Below are positions 42,766 to 51,322 of a stretch of DNA of 64,000 nt, piece after piece. The notes under the pieces were generated by a model, which saw nothing but the letters and a program-made list of their open reading frames with translations, was not told the DNA's origin and did no database searches. Numbering within the stretch: position 1 is the stretch's first letter; each line of letters opens with the position of its first letter. Origin of the DNA: JAWSUT01 sp033549345 (GTDB lineage: Bacteria; Bacillota; Dethiobacteria; Dethiobacterales; Dethiobacteraceae); contig JAWSUT010000009.1 in the NCBI GenBank assembly GCA_033549345.1, positions 36,483 to 100,482 of the forward strand, given 5' to 3'. The position numbers and the translations under genes are program-made.

Positions 42766-45042
42766 TTAGAAGTTAGCAATGTCTTTATCGTATAGGATTT
42801 CCAAAAATAGGTCAACTAATGGTGGTTCAAACTGTATTCCTTTGGCATTTTGCAGGTGTCTGACTACTTCTTGTCGGGACAGGGCTTTGCGGTAAGGACG
42901 GTCATTTGTCATGGCATCGAAGGTATCAAGGATGGATATTATCCGGCAAAGCAGGGGAATCTCCTCCCCTTTTAGGCCCATTGGATACCCCTCTCCGTTC
43001 CACCACTCATGATGGTGAAGAATATATTTGGCAATCTGGCTTAATTCGGGCGAGGACTGGGCAATCCGGTAGCCGATTTCAGAATGCCGCATCATTTCTG
43101 TTTTCTCGTCCGGTGTTAACGGCCCGGGTTTGAAGAGGAGTTTATCGGAAATGCCCACTTTGCCTATGTCGTGAAACTTAGCCAAAAGAATCAGGTCTGT
43201 TTTTTCCACAGAGGCGAGTCCCGCAGCAGTTGCCATAACAGATGCCATCGCTTCCAGGCGGTCTGCGTGGCCTTCGGTTATGTAATCACGTTCTGCGAGC
43301 ATGGCCATCAGGGTGGCGGTAAAGTGGCTTTTTGCGCTGGTACTGCGGTGCAGCTTGCTGCGGTTGAGGCTGTTGTCCGCTTCTATGACGATATTCTGTA
43401 GGGGTTGGCTGCCGGTGGCAAAACCGATTGAAAGGCTGAGCAAAAATTCCGGGTTGCTGTTGTTATATGTATTGATTGAGTCTTCGATTCTTTTAACGCT
43501 TTCCTCTACCGTGGCATGGTCTGTGTTGGGTAAGATTACGGCAAATTCGTCTCCGCCTATCCGGGAGACCGCATCCGACGAGCGAAACGAGGAGCGAATC
43601 ACGCCTGCAGCTGCTTTCAGCAATTCATCTCCTTTATGATGGCCTAAGGAATCATTGATCAGTTTAAGTCCGTCCACGTCACAGAGTATGACGGAGGTCG
43701 GGTCAAATCTTTTGTTATTTAGGCGCTTCAGTTCTTCTTCAAAGTAGCTGCGGTTATAGAGGCCGGTTAAGATATCGTGCGTACTGTAATATTTGAGCTG
43801 TTGTTGTGTTTCTTTGTATTCCGTGAAGTCTTTGACGGTGTTGATTGCACCTACGGCTTTGCCATCCTTGTCACGGATCACAGAGGCTGATCCCCACAGG
43901 TAGGCTCCTCTGCCTTCCCGGAGTAATGGTGCGTACGCTTCGGCCACCAGGTTGTCGCCTTTTCTACGCATATATGTGTACTGGTCCCCCTTAACCCGTT
44001 TTGGTTTTAGGACATAGTCTATGAGAATTGGCTTCCTTTGACCGTACAGGGGAATTGCATACTCGTAATTACCGCGGCCCAGCATGTCAATGGCTGATGT
44101 TCCCGTAAGCTGTTCCATCGCTTTGTTCCAGGCAACAACACAGCCGTTCATATCTATAGCAAATGTAGGGTCAGGCAGGCAATTGACAACGCTTACAGAG
44201 TGTTGATGGGAAGCTTCCAGTTCCTGTTGTACTTCTTTGAGGTCTGTAATGTCCACCACGGTGTTTTCATAGCAGAGAATGTTTCCTGATTCCTCTCGAA
44301 TTACCCGTCCGCTGGTACGGACAATGATTTTTGTACCGTCTTTTTTCTTCCATGTCGTCTCTATATTACTGACTGTTTTTTCCCGGTCTACCTGTGAAAG
44401 TACTTCTTTCCGATGGTTGCTGTCAAGAAAGATATCCCTTGCCATGTCAAGCTCCAACACTTCTTGTAGGGATGAATAACCGAGCATTTTGACAAAAGCC
44501 GGGTTTGCCAGAAGGATTTTACCTTCCGGTGTGCTCTGAAAGATTCCTTCCTGGGCGTTCTCAAAAAGGAGACGAAACTTTTCTTCGCTTCTTTCAAGCT
44601 GCTCTTTAAGGGCAAGGATTTCAGATAGGTCGGTTAGCGCGGCAACCGATTTTTTTGTACCGGGTATCAGTCTGATTTTGGCCAGTACTTCTTTTTCCCG
44701 GCCGCAGGAATCGATAAATGTAAACGTATATGTATGCGGCGTAATACCTTCTTTTGTTCTGCGCTGCTTATGATATGTCAATAAACGGGGCAGGTCTTTG
44801 GGATGGATAAACGGGGTAATGTTTGTTTTCCCTTCGATATCTGTTCTGTCCAGTCCGGAGAGACGTTCCATCTCGCGGTTGGCTAAGAGGATTTTGGTAT
44901 CCTCGTCGATAACAACGAGTGCTGTACCAACCACATCAAACATTGTCTGGTGGATTTGAATGGTTTCGCGTAACAGTCTTTCATTTGGGTTATCCGTTGT
45001 GGAACGTAACAGTGAGAATGAATCAAGAAAGATATTTTCCAT
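42766..45042 (-). CDS. PAS-PAS-PAS-GGDEF-HD-GYP cyclic-di-GMP signalling protein
   Basis: A 758-residue cytosolic protein. Three PAS domains (about 32-140, 150-270, 280-410) precede a GGDEF domain with an intact RIGGDEF site (496-500) and an inhibitory RxxD I-site (487-490). A C-terminal HD-GYP domain follows, with HDIGK (624-628), HHHEWWNGEGYP (676-687) and later conserved residues, so both synthesis and hydrolysis of cyclic di-GMP are possible. The start is ATG 45042, with GGAGG seven bases upstream; the frame is open to 45309 but only into non-coding sequence. The CopZ-like gene begins 20 bases after its stop, suggesting an operon linked to redox or signal sensing. Confidence 0.95.
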   Translation of the reverse strand: MENIFLDSFSLLRSTTDNPNERLLRETIQIHQTMFDVVGTALVVIDEDTKILLANREMERLSGLDRTDIEGKTNITPFIHPKDLPRLLTYHKQRRTKEGITPHTYTFTFIDSCGREKEVLAKIRLIPGTKKSVAALTDLSEILALKEQLERSEEKFRLLFENAQEGIFQSTPEGKILLANPAFVKMLGYSSLQEVLELDMARDIFLDSNHRKEVLSQVDREKTVSNIETTWKKKDGTKIIVRTSGRVIREESGNILCYENTVVDITDLKEVQQELEASHQHSVSVVNCLPDPTFAIDMNGCVVAWNKAMEQLTGTSAIDMLGRGNYEYAIPLYGQRKPILIDYVLKPKRVKGDQYTYMRRKGDNLVAEAYAPLLREGRGAYLWGSASVIRDKDGKAVGAINTVKDFTEYKETQQQLKYYSTHDILTGLYNRSYFEEELKRLNNKRFDPTSVILCDVDGLKLINDSLGHHKGDELLKAAAGVIRSSFRSSDAVSRIGGDEFAVILPNTDHATVEESVKRIEDSINTYNNSNPEFLLSLSIGFATGSQPLQNIVIEADNSLNRSKLHRSTSAKSHFTATLMAMLAERDYITEGHADRLEAMASVMATAAGLASVEKTDLILLAKFHDIGKVGISDKLLFKPGPLTPDEKTEMMRHSEIGYRIAQSSPELSQIAKYILHHHEWWNGEGYPMGLKGEEIPLLCRIISILDTFDAMTNDRPYRKALSRQEVVRHLQNAKGIQFEPPLVDLFLEILYDKDIANF

Positions 45043-45165
45043 AGCAAGCCTCCATGCGTGCAGAAAATTCAGACAATGAGATACATTATTCGGCAAAAAG
45101 ACAGAATTCCCTTCTAAAACTATGGGAAAATTTACATTTGAAATAAAATAAAAAATTATTTGGGA

Positions 45166-45190
45166 AAAACAAAGACGCCTGACGGCGCCT
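45166..45190 (-). terminator. Rho-independent terminator (minus strand)
   Basis: AGGCGCC-GTCA-GGCGTCT stem with one G-T pair, then TTGTTTTT, directly after the flavodoxin-like gene. Confidence 0.8.
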
Positions 45191-46021
45191 CTAATAGTGT
45201 TCTTTGAGTTTTTCTTTAACCGCGTCTTTGTTTTTAAGATATCTGCCGCGTGTGGCTTTAATCCAGTCTTCCAGATGACGTTTGCGGTGTTGGGGGGTCC
45301 AGAAGGCATCGTTTAGAACATCCTGTGGGATATGGATGTGGCCCTGCATGTCGAGGATGCCTTCCACGAGGCAGAAAGGGCATTGTATTTTGTTTTCGCC
45401 CATAAGGCGTACAGAACGGCTATAGCAGCTGGGGCACTGGTTGGGCTCGGGGGTTCGTGCGGCGGTTTCTTCCTGCAGATACGATACCAGGCCTGCTCCC
45501 AGTTGTTTGACTTGCTCCATCAGTTCATCCTGAAGCAGAATTTCTCCCGGGCCGGGAGCGTATGCTTCGAGGTAGTTATAGACAGGGAAACCGTAGGACA
45601 GGGCAAACTGGTTCATCATTTCCATACCGATGGGGTTCCAATCCGCTTTACCGGCTACAGTCATTGTCAGGGCACCGCGGCGCTTACCTGACAGTTCATC
45701 AATATAGAGTGCCATCATCAATGCGCGGTCCATGACCTTCTTGATCACAGACGCAGGGCTTAAAAGATATATCGGGGCGGCTACAATCAGGCCGTCGGCT
45801 TCAATCATTTTTTGCACCAGAAAATCCATCTGGTCCTCTTCACGGCATTTTCCGCGGAACACGCATGCCAGGCAACCTTCACAGGGTGCTATAGTAAAGT
45901 CGGTCATATTCAGGGTTTCAATATCAGCACCGGCAGCTTTTGCACCGGCCGCAGCCTGTTTGGCCAAAAGTTCGCTGTTACCGGGGCTGCGCCGGGATGC
46001 GACCAGAGTCAATATTTTCAT
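45191..46021 (-). CDS. NAD(P)H-dependent FMN reductase-like flavoprotein with C-terminal zinc ribbon
   Basis: A 276-residue protein. Residues 1-180 form a flavodoxin-like fold: TLVASRRSPGNSELLA binds FMN phosphate, and CEGCLACVFRGKC carries three Cys residues of the iron-sulfur flavoprotein kind. IVAAPIYLLSPAS is the second flavin loop. Residues 198-222 add two CxxC pairs (CPSCYSRS and CPFC), a zinc ribbon or redox site, then a helical tail. Likely role: electron transfer or quinone/metal reduction. AGGAGG precedes ATG 46021. Separated from the GGDEF gene by a terminator. Confidence 0.88.
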   Translation of the reverse strand: MKILTLVASRRSPGNSELLAKQAAAGAKAAGADIETLNMTDFTIAPCEGCLACVFRGKCREEDQMDFLVQKMIEADGLIVAAPIYLLSPASVIKKVMDRALMMALYIDELSGKRRGALTMTVAGKADWNPIGMEMMNQFALSYGFPVYNYLEAYAPGPGEILLQDELMEQVKQLGAGLVSYLQEETAARTPEPNQCPSCYSRSVRLMGENKIQCPFCLVEGILDMQGHIHIPQDVLNDAFWTPQHRKRHLEDWIKATRGRYLKNKDAVKEKLKEHY

Positions 46022-46083
46022 AGGACAACCTCCTTCTTCCCTTCTATTTCGACTCTGGAGTTAAAAATTCCTTTGGTGCAAAC

Positions 46084-46105
46084 AAAAAAGGCGCTGTGCG
46101 CCTTA
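46084..46105 (-). terminator. Terminator overlapping a stop codon (minus strand)
   Basis: AAGGCGC / GCGCCTT stem followed by TTTTTT on the minus strand; the stem includes the stop codon of the gene at 46103-46504. Confidence 0.85.
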
Positions 46106-46504
46106 TTCTTCTGCCACATCCACTTCATGTGTTTCTGTGTCTGCACCGTGTTTTTTTAAAATGTCTACGGCAAAGTGCGGTTTTTTGCTGTCGGTGACAT
46201 TAACGGCCACGGCATAAGCGTTTGGAATCTTGGTGTCTTCGCCCATCATTTTTTCTGCTGCTTCATGATCATAGAGGTCGGAGGCGGAGCGGCCTTCGAT
46301 AGCGATATCACTGCCCATAACGCCCCGGGCATACAGTGGAAGTTCACCGGAATAGGGGTTATTCATCGGGTCCACTCCCTCCACCGGTGTTTCACCGATC
46401 TGATGGAAAGAGACTTTAAGATAACCCTGTTCACCCAATTCCCAGATGGCCAGTCGCGCATTGTCTTTGGAACGGAATTTACCGATAACCAGATTGAGTT
46501 TCAT
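46103..46504 (-). CDS. Hypothetical soluble protein, 133 residues
   Basis: Starts MKLNLVIGKFRSKDNARLA at ATG 46504; an earlier in-frame ATG (46540) lies inside the upstream terminator and is rejected. The sequence suggests two beta-alpha-beta units, and the alternation GKFRSKDNA..AIWELGEQGY recalls stress-protein (YflT/GsiB-like) sequence-repeat proteins, but I cannot name the family. Monocistronic, bracketed by terminators on both sides. Confidence 0.65.
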   Translation of the reverse strand: MKLNLVIGKFRSKDNARLAIWELGEQGYLKVSFHQIGETPVEGVDPMNNPYSGELPLYARGVMGSDIAIEGRSASDLYDHEAAEKMMGEDTKIPNAYAVAVNVTDSKKPHFAVDILKKHGADTETHEVDVAEE

Positions 46505-46523
46505 AGTATCCCGCCTGTCATAT

Positions 46524-46560
46524 AAACTAAAAAAGCTCACTGTGAGCTTTTTTAGTTTTC
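46524..46560. terminator. Palindromic bidirectional terminator
   Basis: Perfect palindrome AACTAAAAAAGCTCAC / GTGAGCTTTTTTAGTT, located after yjbQ on the minus strand. Confidence 0.9.
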
Positions 46561-46609
46561 CCGGATATGGATGGATTACACTTATTTTTTCAGACGGAAG
46601 GGTAATGGC

Positions 46610-47023
46610 TTAATCTCCCATCACTTTAATCACAACCCGCTTGTTACGGCGGCCGTCAAATTCGGCGTAGAAGACCTGCTGCCAGGGACCAAAGTCAAGG
46701 CGTCCTTTCGTGACGGGGATGATGACCTGGTGGCCTGTAAGGATATTTTTCAGGTGGGCGTCGCCGTTGTCTTCCCCTGTACGGTGGTGGCGGTAGTCGG
46801 GTCCGAAAGGTGCCAGCTGCTCCAGCATATCTTTTATATCTTCTAGGATTCCGGATTCCATGTCATTGATAAAAACTCCTGCTGTGATGTGCATGGCTGA
46901 AACCAGCACCATTCCTTCCCGGATGCCTGCTTTTTTTAAAGCATCCTCCACATCTTTGGTAATGGGGATGATCTCAAAGCGGTTCGTTGTGTTAAACGTC
47001 AGGTACTCGGTATGGTAGTTCAC
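46610..47023 (-). CDS. yjbQ: YjbQ family protein
   Basis: A 137-residue beta-rich protein of the YjbQ family, members of which have been reported as secondary thiamine-phosphate synthases. The pattern SAMHITAGVFINDMESGIL, HLKNILTGHQVIIPVTKGRL and FGPWQQVFYAEFDGRR is diagnostic. The start overlaps the adenine deaminase stop by four bases, so the two are translationally coupled; whether this gives a thiamine, purine or other role is unclear. Confidence 0.93.
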   Translation of the reverse strand: MNYHTEYLTFNTTNRFEIIPITKDVEDALKKAGIREGMVLVSAMHITAGVFINDMESGILEDIKDMLEQLAPFGPDYRHHRTGEDNGDAHLKNILTGHQVIIPVTKGRLDFGPWQQVFYAEFDGRRNKRVVIKVMGD

Positions 47024-48825
47024 AGCTGCTCACCTCCGACAAAGAGGTCGACAAAAGAAAAGTTGGTTACATCAACAAGGCCGCGGTTGGTGATGCGCAG
47101 CTCCGGGATAACTGGCAAAGATAACAGTGCCATTGTCATAAAGGGTGAGACCAGCGTACAGCCAAGCTCTTTCCAGGCACGGGCCAAAGCTGCCACATCC
47201 TGTGCCACTTCTTCTACCGGGCGATCGGACATCAGGCCGGCCACCGGTAGTTCCACAAGTGCCAGGACTTCACCGTCAGCCACAGCCACCATACCGCCGC
47301 CGTGTTCGGCTAAGATATTGCCGGCCACAGCCATATCGGCGTCATTTGTACCAACAATCAGGAGGTTATGGCTGTCATGGGCTACTGTAGAAGCCACGGC
47401 TCCCCTGGCAAAACCGAAGCCTGTAACAAATCCCAAAGCACGGCTGCCCGTGCCTTTGTGGCGCTCAAAGACGGCTACTTTGGCCAGGTCTGCCTGTGGA
47501 TTGGCGCAAACAGCGCCGACATCTACGGGAACGTCAAGTATCGCCTGTTTTGTGCCGACCTGTGCCTCTTCGATGCGAATGGCCCGGATAGTTACATTGT
47601 TGCTATTATGCGGTGCCTCTATACGAAAATCATGTTCTGTCAGCAGGGTGGCAAGCCGTACCGACTCCCGGACAAATGCCGGGTATTTCTTCGGTGGAGG
47701 TGTTACCGTCATCCGGCCGTTTTCTGCAACGAGGGTACCTGCAATAAACACTTTGTCAACTTTGATCTGAGTGAGGTCGGAGATAAGTAATAGGTCGGCG
47801 TATTTACCGGGAGCGATACTGCCAAGGTCGGCATCCTGACGGAAATAACGGGCTGTGTTGATGGTGGCCATCTGGATGGCGCGGACCGGCCTGACACCTT
47901 CCTGGATGGCCCGCATCACAACATGGCCCAGGTGGCCTCTCTCCAGAATTGTTTCCGGGTGGGTATCATCAGAGCAGAGAATACAATAGCTGCTATCTAT
48001 TTGGTGTTCGGTGACGGCCCGGATTGTTTCTTTGACATCGTGCCAGGCGGAGCCTTCACGCAGCATGGCAACCATTCCGCTGCGCATCTTTGCCAGAGCA
48101 TCGTCTTTATGAACAGACTCATGGCAGGACGAGACGCCTGAGGCAATGTAGGCCTGCAGGCCGGGGCCGGTAACAGGCATGGCGTAATGACCGGTCACCA
48201 CTTTGCCGGATTTGAGTGTTTCACGGATGATGGCATGTACATCGGGGTCGTTTGCCAGGACGCCGGGAAAATTCATCATTTCGCCCAGCCCCACCACGCC
48301 ATCCCAGCTCAGTGCTTCCCGGACATCGGCGGGCCCGATGGCAGCACCCGCATCCTCCATACCCGGAGCGGCCGGTACGCAAGATGGAATGGTGGTAAAT
48401 ACGCGCAGAGGGACATCCTTGCCTTCTTCATGCATCAGGCGGACACCGTCCACACCCAGGACGTTGGCGATTTCATGTGGATCCATAAAGATGGCTGTGG
48501 TGCCATAGGGTACAACGGCACTGGCAAAGCCGGTCACATTAACCATGCTGCTTTCCACATGGATGTGGCCGTCAAGAAAGCCCGGAGAGAGATACATCCC
48601 CGCAGCGTCTACAACCGTTGTATCAGGGCCCACAGTATGGGCAGCGTCACCAACAAGGGCAATACGTCCTTTGGCCACAGCAACGTCTGTGTCAGGGATA
48701 ATCTCTGCTGTATGCACATTAACGAGGCGTGCACCTTTAATGACCAGATCCGCATGGACACGGCCCATAGCCACGTCTGCCAGATGCTGCGATACGTCAT
48801 AAAGGTGGTTTTCTTTTGCGTTCAT
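47020..48825 (-). CDS. ade: Adenine deaminase
   Basis: Hydrolyses adenine to hypoxanthine and ammonia (purine salvage). The 601-residue amidohydrolase shows metal ligands in SPGFLDGHIHVESSM, a nucleotide-pocket SWDGVVGLGEMMNFPGV, VTGHYAMPVTG, CILCSDDTHPE and a C-terminal domain with VAHDSHNLLIVGTNDADM. This arrangement is that of bacterial Ade/AdeC (di-Fe/Mn) rather than adenosine-deaminase-like enzymes. Ribosome site GGGAGGA before ATG 48825. Overlaps yjbQ; the HAD phosphatase gene lies 17 bases upstream on the same strand. Confidence 0.96.
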   Translation of the reverse strand: MNAKENHLYDVSQHLADVAMGRVHADLVIKGARLVNVHTAEIIPDTDVAVAKGRIALVGDAAHTVGPDTTVVDAAGMYLSPGFLDGHIHVESSMVNVTGFASAVVPYGTTAIFMDPHEIANVLGVDGVRLMHEEGKDVPLRVFTTIPSCVPAAPGMEDAGAAIGPADVREALSWDGVVGLGEMMNFPGVLANDPDVHAIIRETLKSGKVVTGHYAMPVTGPGLQAYIASGVSSCHESVHKDDALAKMRSGMVAMLREGSAWHDVKETIRAVTEHQIDSSYCILCSDDTHPETILERGHLGHVVMRAIQEGVRPVRAIQMATINTARYFRQDADLGSIAPGKYADLLLISDLTQIKVDKVFIAGTLVAENGRMTVTPPPKKYPAFVRESVRLATLLTEHDFRIEAPHNSNNVTIRAIRIEEAQVGTKQAILDVPVDVGAVCANPQADLAKVAVFERHKGTGSRALGFVTGFGFARGAVASTVAHDSHNLLIVGTNDADMAVAGNILAEHGGGMVAVADGEVLALVELPVAGLMSDRPVEEVAQDVAALARAWKELGCTLVSPFMTMALLSLPVIPELRITNRGLVDVTNFSFVDLFVGGEQL

Positions 48826-48841
48826 ATGTTTCCTCCCGGGA

Positions 48842-49558
48842 TTACTCCCCTTTCAGTTTTTCCAGAAAAGCCGGTATATCTTCAACACGTCCGCAAAAAT
48901 CTGCCTGGGATTTACAGCCTGATTTATTGACGACCAGATTTTCAACCAGGAATGTTTTCATGCCGGCTTTGGCGGCCGCGGCAATATCGTCATCCACATC
49001 GTTGCCGATCATCAGGCAATCCTGCGGTGCAGTGTCTATTTTTTCCGCGATCTCAAGATAGTACTGGGGATGGGGTTTACTAAAATGCATCGACTCATAT
49101 GATGTAATAAGGGCAAAATCCTCTTTGTTCAGGCCAGCCCAGCTCATACGGTGATAAATGGCCTCCAGAGGGAAAATGGGATTGGTGGCCAACACCAGCG
49201 AATATCCCAGCTCTTTTGCTTTGGCCATAACCTCGGGGGTATGGTCATAGCGGCGGACCAGGTGCTCCAACTGCGGAAAGATATTTTGGTAGAAGTCATG
49301 AATCAATGGATTTATTTTTTCCACAGGGTGTGACATCCAACTGCAGAAATGTTGATAAAAGGCCTCTTTGTTTGTAACATCTGGATCCAGGTTCTCAATC
49401 ATGGCCTGAGTTGAGGCCAGCAAACCGGGTACGAACGTCTCCGGTTCGACCAAGCCGGCGAAATGAGCGGCCAGTCTTTTGAGATAATGCGGCAGAAAGT
49501 ATTCCATATCCACATCAAGTAGTGTTCCGTCCAAATCAAAAAGAACTGCTTTCGTCAA
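48842..49558 (-). CDS. HAD-superfamily phosphohydrolase
   Basis: A 238-residue HAD hydrolase. Motif I is VLFDLDGTLLD with the nucleophile Asp, motif II LVLATNP, motif III around SKPHPQYYL and motif IV MIGNDVDDDIAAA. It probably removes phosphate from a small metabolite. The TTG start at 49558 is supported by AGGTGAAA five bases before it and by the protein opening at the HAD core; an upstream in-frame ATG (49618) would give a poor extension. First gene of a probable operon with ade and yjbQ. Confidence 0.9.
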   Translation of the reverse strand: MTKAVLFDLDGTLLDVDMEYFLPHYLKRLAAHFAGLVEPETFVPGLLASTQAMIENLDPDVTNKEAFYQHFCSWMSHPVEKINPLIHDFYQNIFPQLEHLVRRYDHTPEVMAKAKELGYSLVLATNPIFPLEAIYHRMSWAGLNKEDFALITSYESMHFSKPHPQYYLEIAEKIDTAPQDCLMIGNDVDDDIAAAAKAGMKTFLVENLVVNKSGCKSQADFCGRVEDIPAFLEKLKGE

Positions 49559-49720
49559 TATTTCACCTACTTTCCTTATGAAAATTTCTACAGACAGATA
49601 TATTATTCCTTTTCCCAAGGAAGAAATTAACGCAGATGGAACTAAGAAAAAGATTTATCGTACGGCAGGACATTCCGGTAACGTTGTCAAAATATTATGA
49701 CAATAACGGAGGTGGTTTTA

Positions 49721-50569
49721 ATGCCCGCAAAAAAACTGATCCCATTGCAGGATGCACTCTCGGTTGTCAGAAACGGGATCAAGCTGGGCCTGGGTGGCGG
49801 CCCACTGGCCATGAATCCTGTGGCCATGGCGGCAAATGTCGTGCTGGCCGGCACCAATGATTTGGATTTGGTTGTTGCACCAATCGGAGGGTTCGCAGCC
49901 GATTTGATGATTGCTGCCGGAGCGGCGCGCTCTGTGGAGTTTGCGCAGCTTGGCTTTGAAGAACTGGGTATGGCGCCCTCCTTTAGAAGGAGCGCCCAAA
50001 ACGGCAGTATTAAAACGTTTGACCATACCTGACCGGGCCTTCTGGCAGCGCTCCAGGCTGGAGCGATGGGTCTTCCCTTTATGCCGGTTCGGGGTGTCAT
50101 CGGTACCGATTACACCCGGGTACGTCCGGATTTTAAGACGATTACAAACCCTTACGGCGAAGATGATATTCTTGTGGTGCCTGCCGTAAGCCCCGACGTA
50201 TCACTAATCCACGCCTTTAAAGCCGATGTTTACGGTAACTGCATTGTAAACAGCAGTATTGACGATGCACTGCTGGCCAGGGCGTCAAAGAAAGTGATCA
50301 TTTCTGCCGAAGAAATCGTAGGCACCGAAGAGCTGAAATCCTCACAGCGGGGGAATTTTGTCAGCCGGGTTCATGTGGATGCGGTTGTCCGTCTACCCGG
50401 CGGGGCCTACCCCACGGCCTGCGGTAGCCTTTACCGTACAGACTCCAAAAAGTTGGGTGCGTACATTGCTGCGGCTAAAGATGCTGAATCGTTTTCGCGT
50501 TACGTCAGGGAATTTTGCCTGCAGGTAAGAAACGGAGGTGAGCCGCATGACACAAAGATATACCACTGA
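49721..50569 (+). CDS. CoA-transferase/IpdA-like alpha subunit, probable new selenoprotein
   Basis: One 283-codon frame broken only by TGA at codon 104 (50030-50032). Before it is QNGSIKTFDHT; after it PGLLAALQAGAMGLPFMPVR, continuing GVIGTDYTRVRPDF to the end. Both halves are class I CoA-transferase alpha (COG1788-type), with the GLGGGPLAMNP glycine-rich loop. ATG 49721 follows GGAGGTGG. The residue replaced falls beside the active-site turn where, from memory, relatives carry HTCP or an acidic residue. A seven-pair hairpin (50049-50065), loop 24 bases after the TGA, fits a bacterial SECIS. Likely activity: CoA transfer or a ring-opening thioester hydrolase, paired with the overlapping beta subunit. 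Alternative: pseudogene. Confidence 0.85.
50049..50065 (+). promoter_or_regulatory. SECIS-like hairpin in the CoA-transferase alpha gene
   Basis: Perfect seven-pair stem CGCTCCA / TGGAGCG with a three-base loop GGC beginning with G, loop starting 24 bases after the TGA codon. It satisfies the usual spacing, stem and loop-G rules for bacterial SECIS elements while remaining coding. Confidence 0.7.
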
Positions 50570-51284
50570 GGAACTGATGGCGGCCGTGATATCCAGGCAG
50601 GTGAAAAACGGAGACACTGTGGCTGTGGGCACTTTTTCGCCCATACCGTCCACAGCAGCCCTGCTGGCCCGCGAAGCCCATGCTCCCGACAGTGATGTGT
50701 ATATTATGGGCAGCCGCGACTGGTGGCCGTTTTCCGAAGGAAGCCAGGAGTTTTTTAACATGGCGCAGAAAGGCCGCTTTGACTTCTTTTTCCTAAGCGG
50801 CGCCCAAATCGACCAAAAGGGAAATATTAATCTGCATGCCATCGGGGATTACAATAAGCCGAAAGTGAGGCTGCCGGGTGGTGCCGGCTCCGCTATGCTT
50901 TATTACATGGTTAAAAAAGTTATTCTCTTTAAAACCGATCATTCCACCAAATCATTTGTGGAGAAGAATGACTTTATTACCAGCAGCGCCTCCTCTCCTC
51001 CCTCCGTTCACCGCCCCGGAGGACTCCATTTTGTGATAACGCCCATGGCGGTGCTTGTCCGTAACGCAGAAACAGGCAATCTTGAACTCTTTTCCGTCCA
51101 TCCCGGTTTTACAGTCGACGACGTACGTCAGAATACCGGCTTTGAGCTGCCTTTATATGAGGACAGCTCCCGTGAAACGGACCCGCCGACGCGGGAGGAA
51201 CTGATGCTTCTGCGTGGCCCGGTCAAAGAAGAGGTGGCAAAGATCTACCCTGCTTTTGCCCAGAAAGCCTTTATCGCGAATTAA
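50547..51284 (+). CDS. CoA-transferase/IpdB-like beta subunit
   Basis: A 245-residue partner of the alpha subunit, overlapping it by 23 bases. GGAGGTGAG precedes ATG 50547. The fold is class I CoA-transferase beta (KNGDTVAVGTFSPIP, RLPGGAGSAMLYYMVKK, VHRPGGLHFVITPMAVL). The catalytic Glu motif (S)ENG of true transferases is not visible; the equivalent area reads IMGSRDWWPFSEGS. That absence recalls IpdAB-type enzymes, which hydrolyse ring thioesters, so substrate and reaction may differ from acetate or propionate CoA-transferase. Bidirectional terminator follows at 51288. Confidence 0.88.
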   Translation: MTQRYTTEELMAAVISRQVKNGDTVAVGTFSPIPSTAALLAREAHAPDSDVYIMGSRDWWPFSEGSQEFFNMAQKGRFDFFFLSGAQIDQKGNINLHAIGDYNKPKVRLPGGAGSAMLYYMVKKVILFKTDHSTKSFVEKNDFITSSASSPPSVHRPGGLHFVITPMAVLVRNAETGNLELFSVHPGFTVDDVRQNTGFELPLYEDSSRETDPPTREELMLLRGPVKEEVAKIYPAFAQKAFIAN

Positions 51285-51287
51285 GAA

Positions 51288-51322
51288 ATAACCCGGCCGG
51301 AAAAACCCGGCCGGGTTATTTT
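51288..51322. terminator. Bidirectional rho-independent terminator
   Basis: AACCCGGCCGG...CCGGCCGGGTT stem with A/T runs on both sides, between the convergent beta-subunit gene and the 51321-52118 membrane protein gene. Confidence 0.9.

Noticed and set aside
48187..48930. 247-codon plus-strand frame opposite adenine deaminase
   Set aside because: Antisense shadow of ade; Cys/His-rich random composition and no start signal.
49721..50569. Reading TGA as Trp (alternative genetic code) to explain the interrupted genes
   Set aside because: TGA terminates many intact genes here (for example at 2538 and 17292) and Trp is encoded by TGG throughout.
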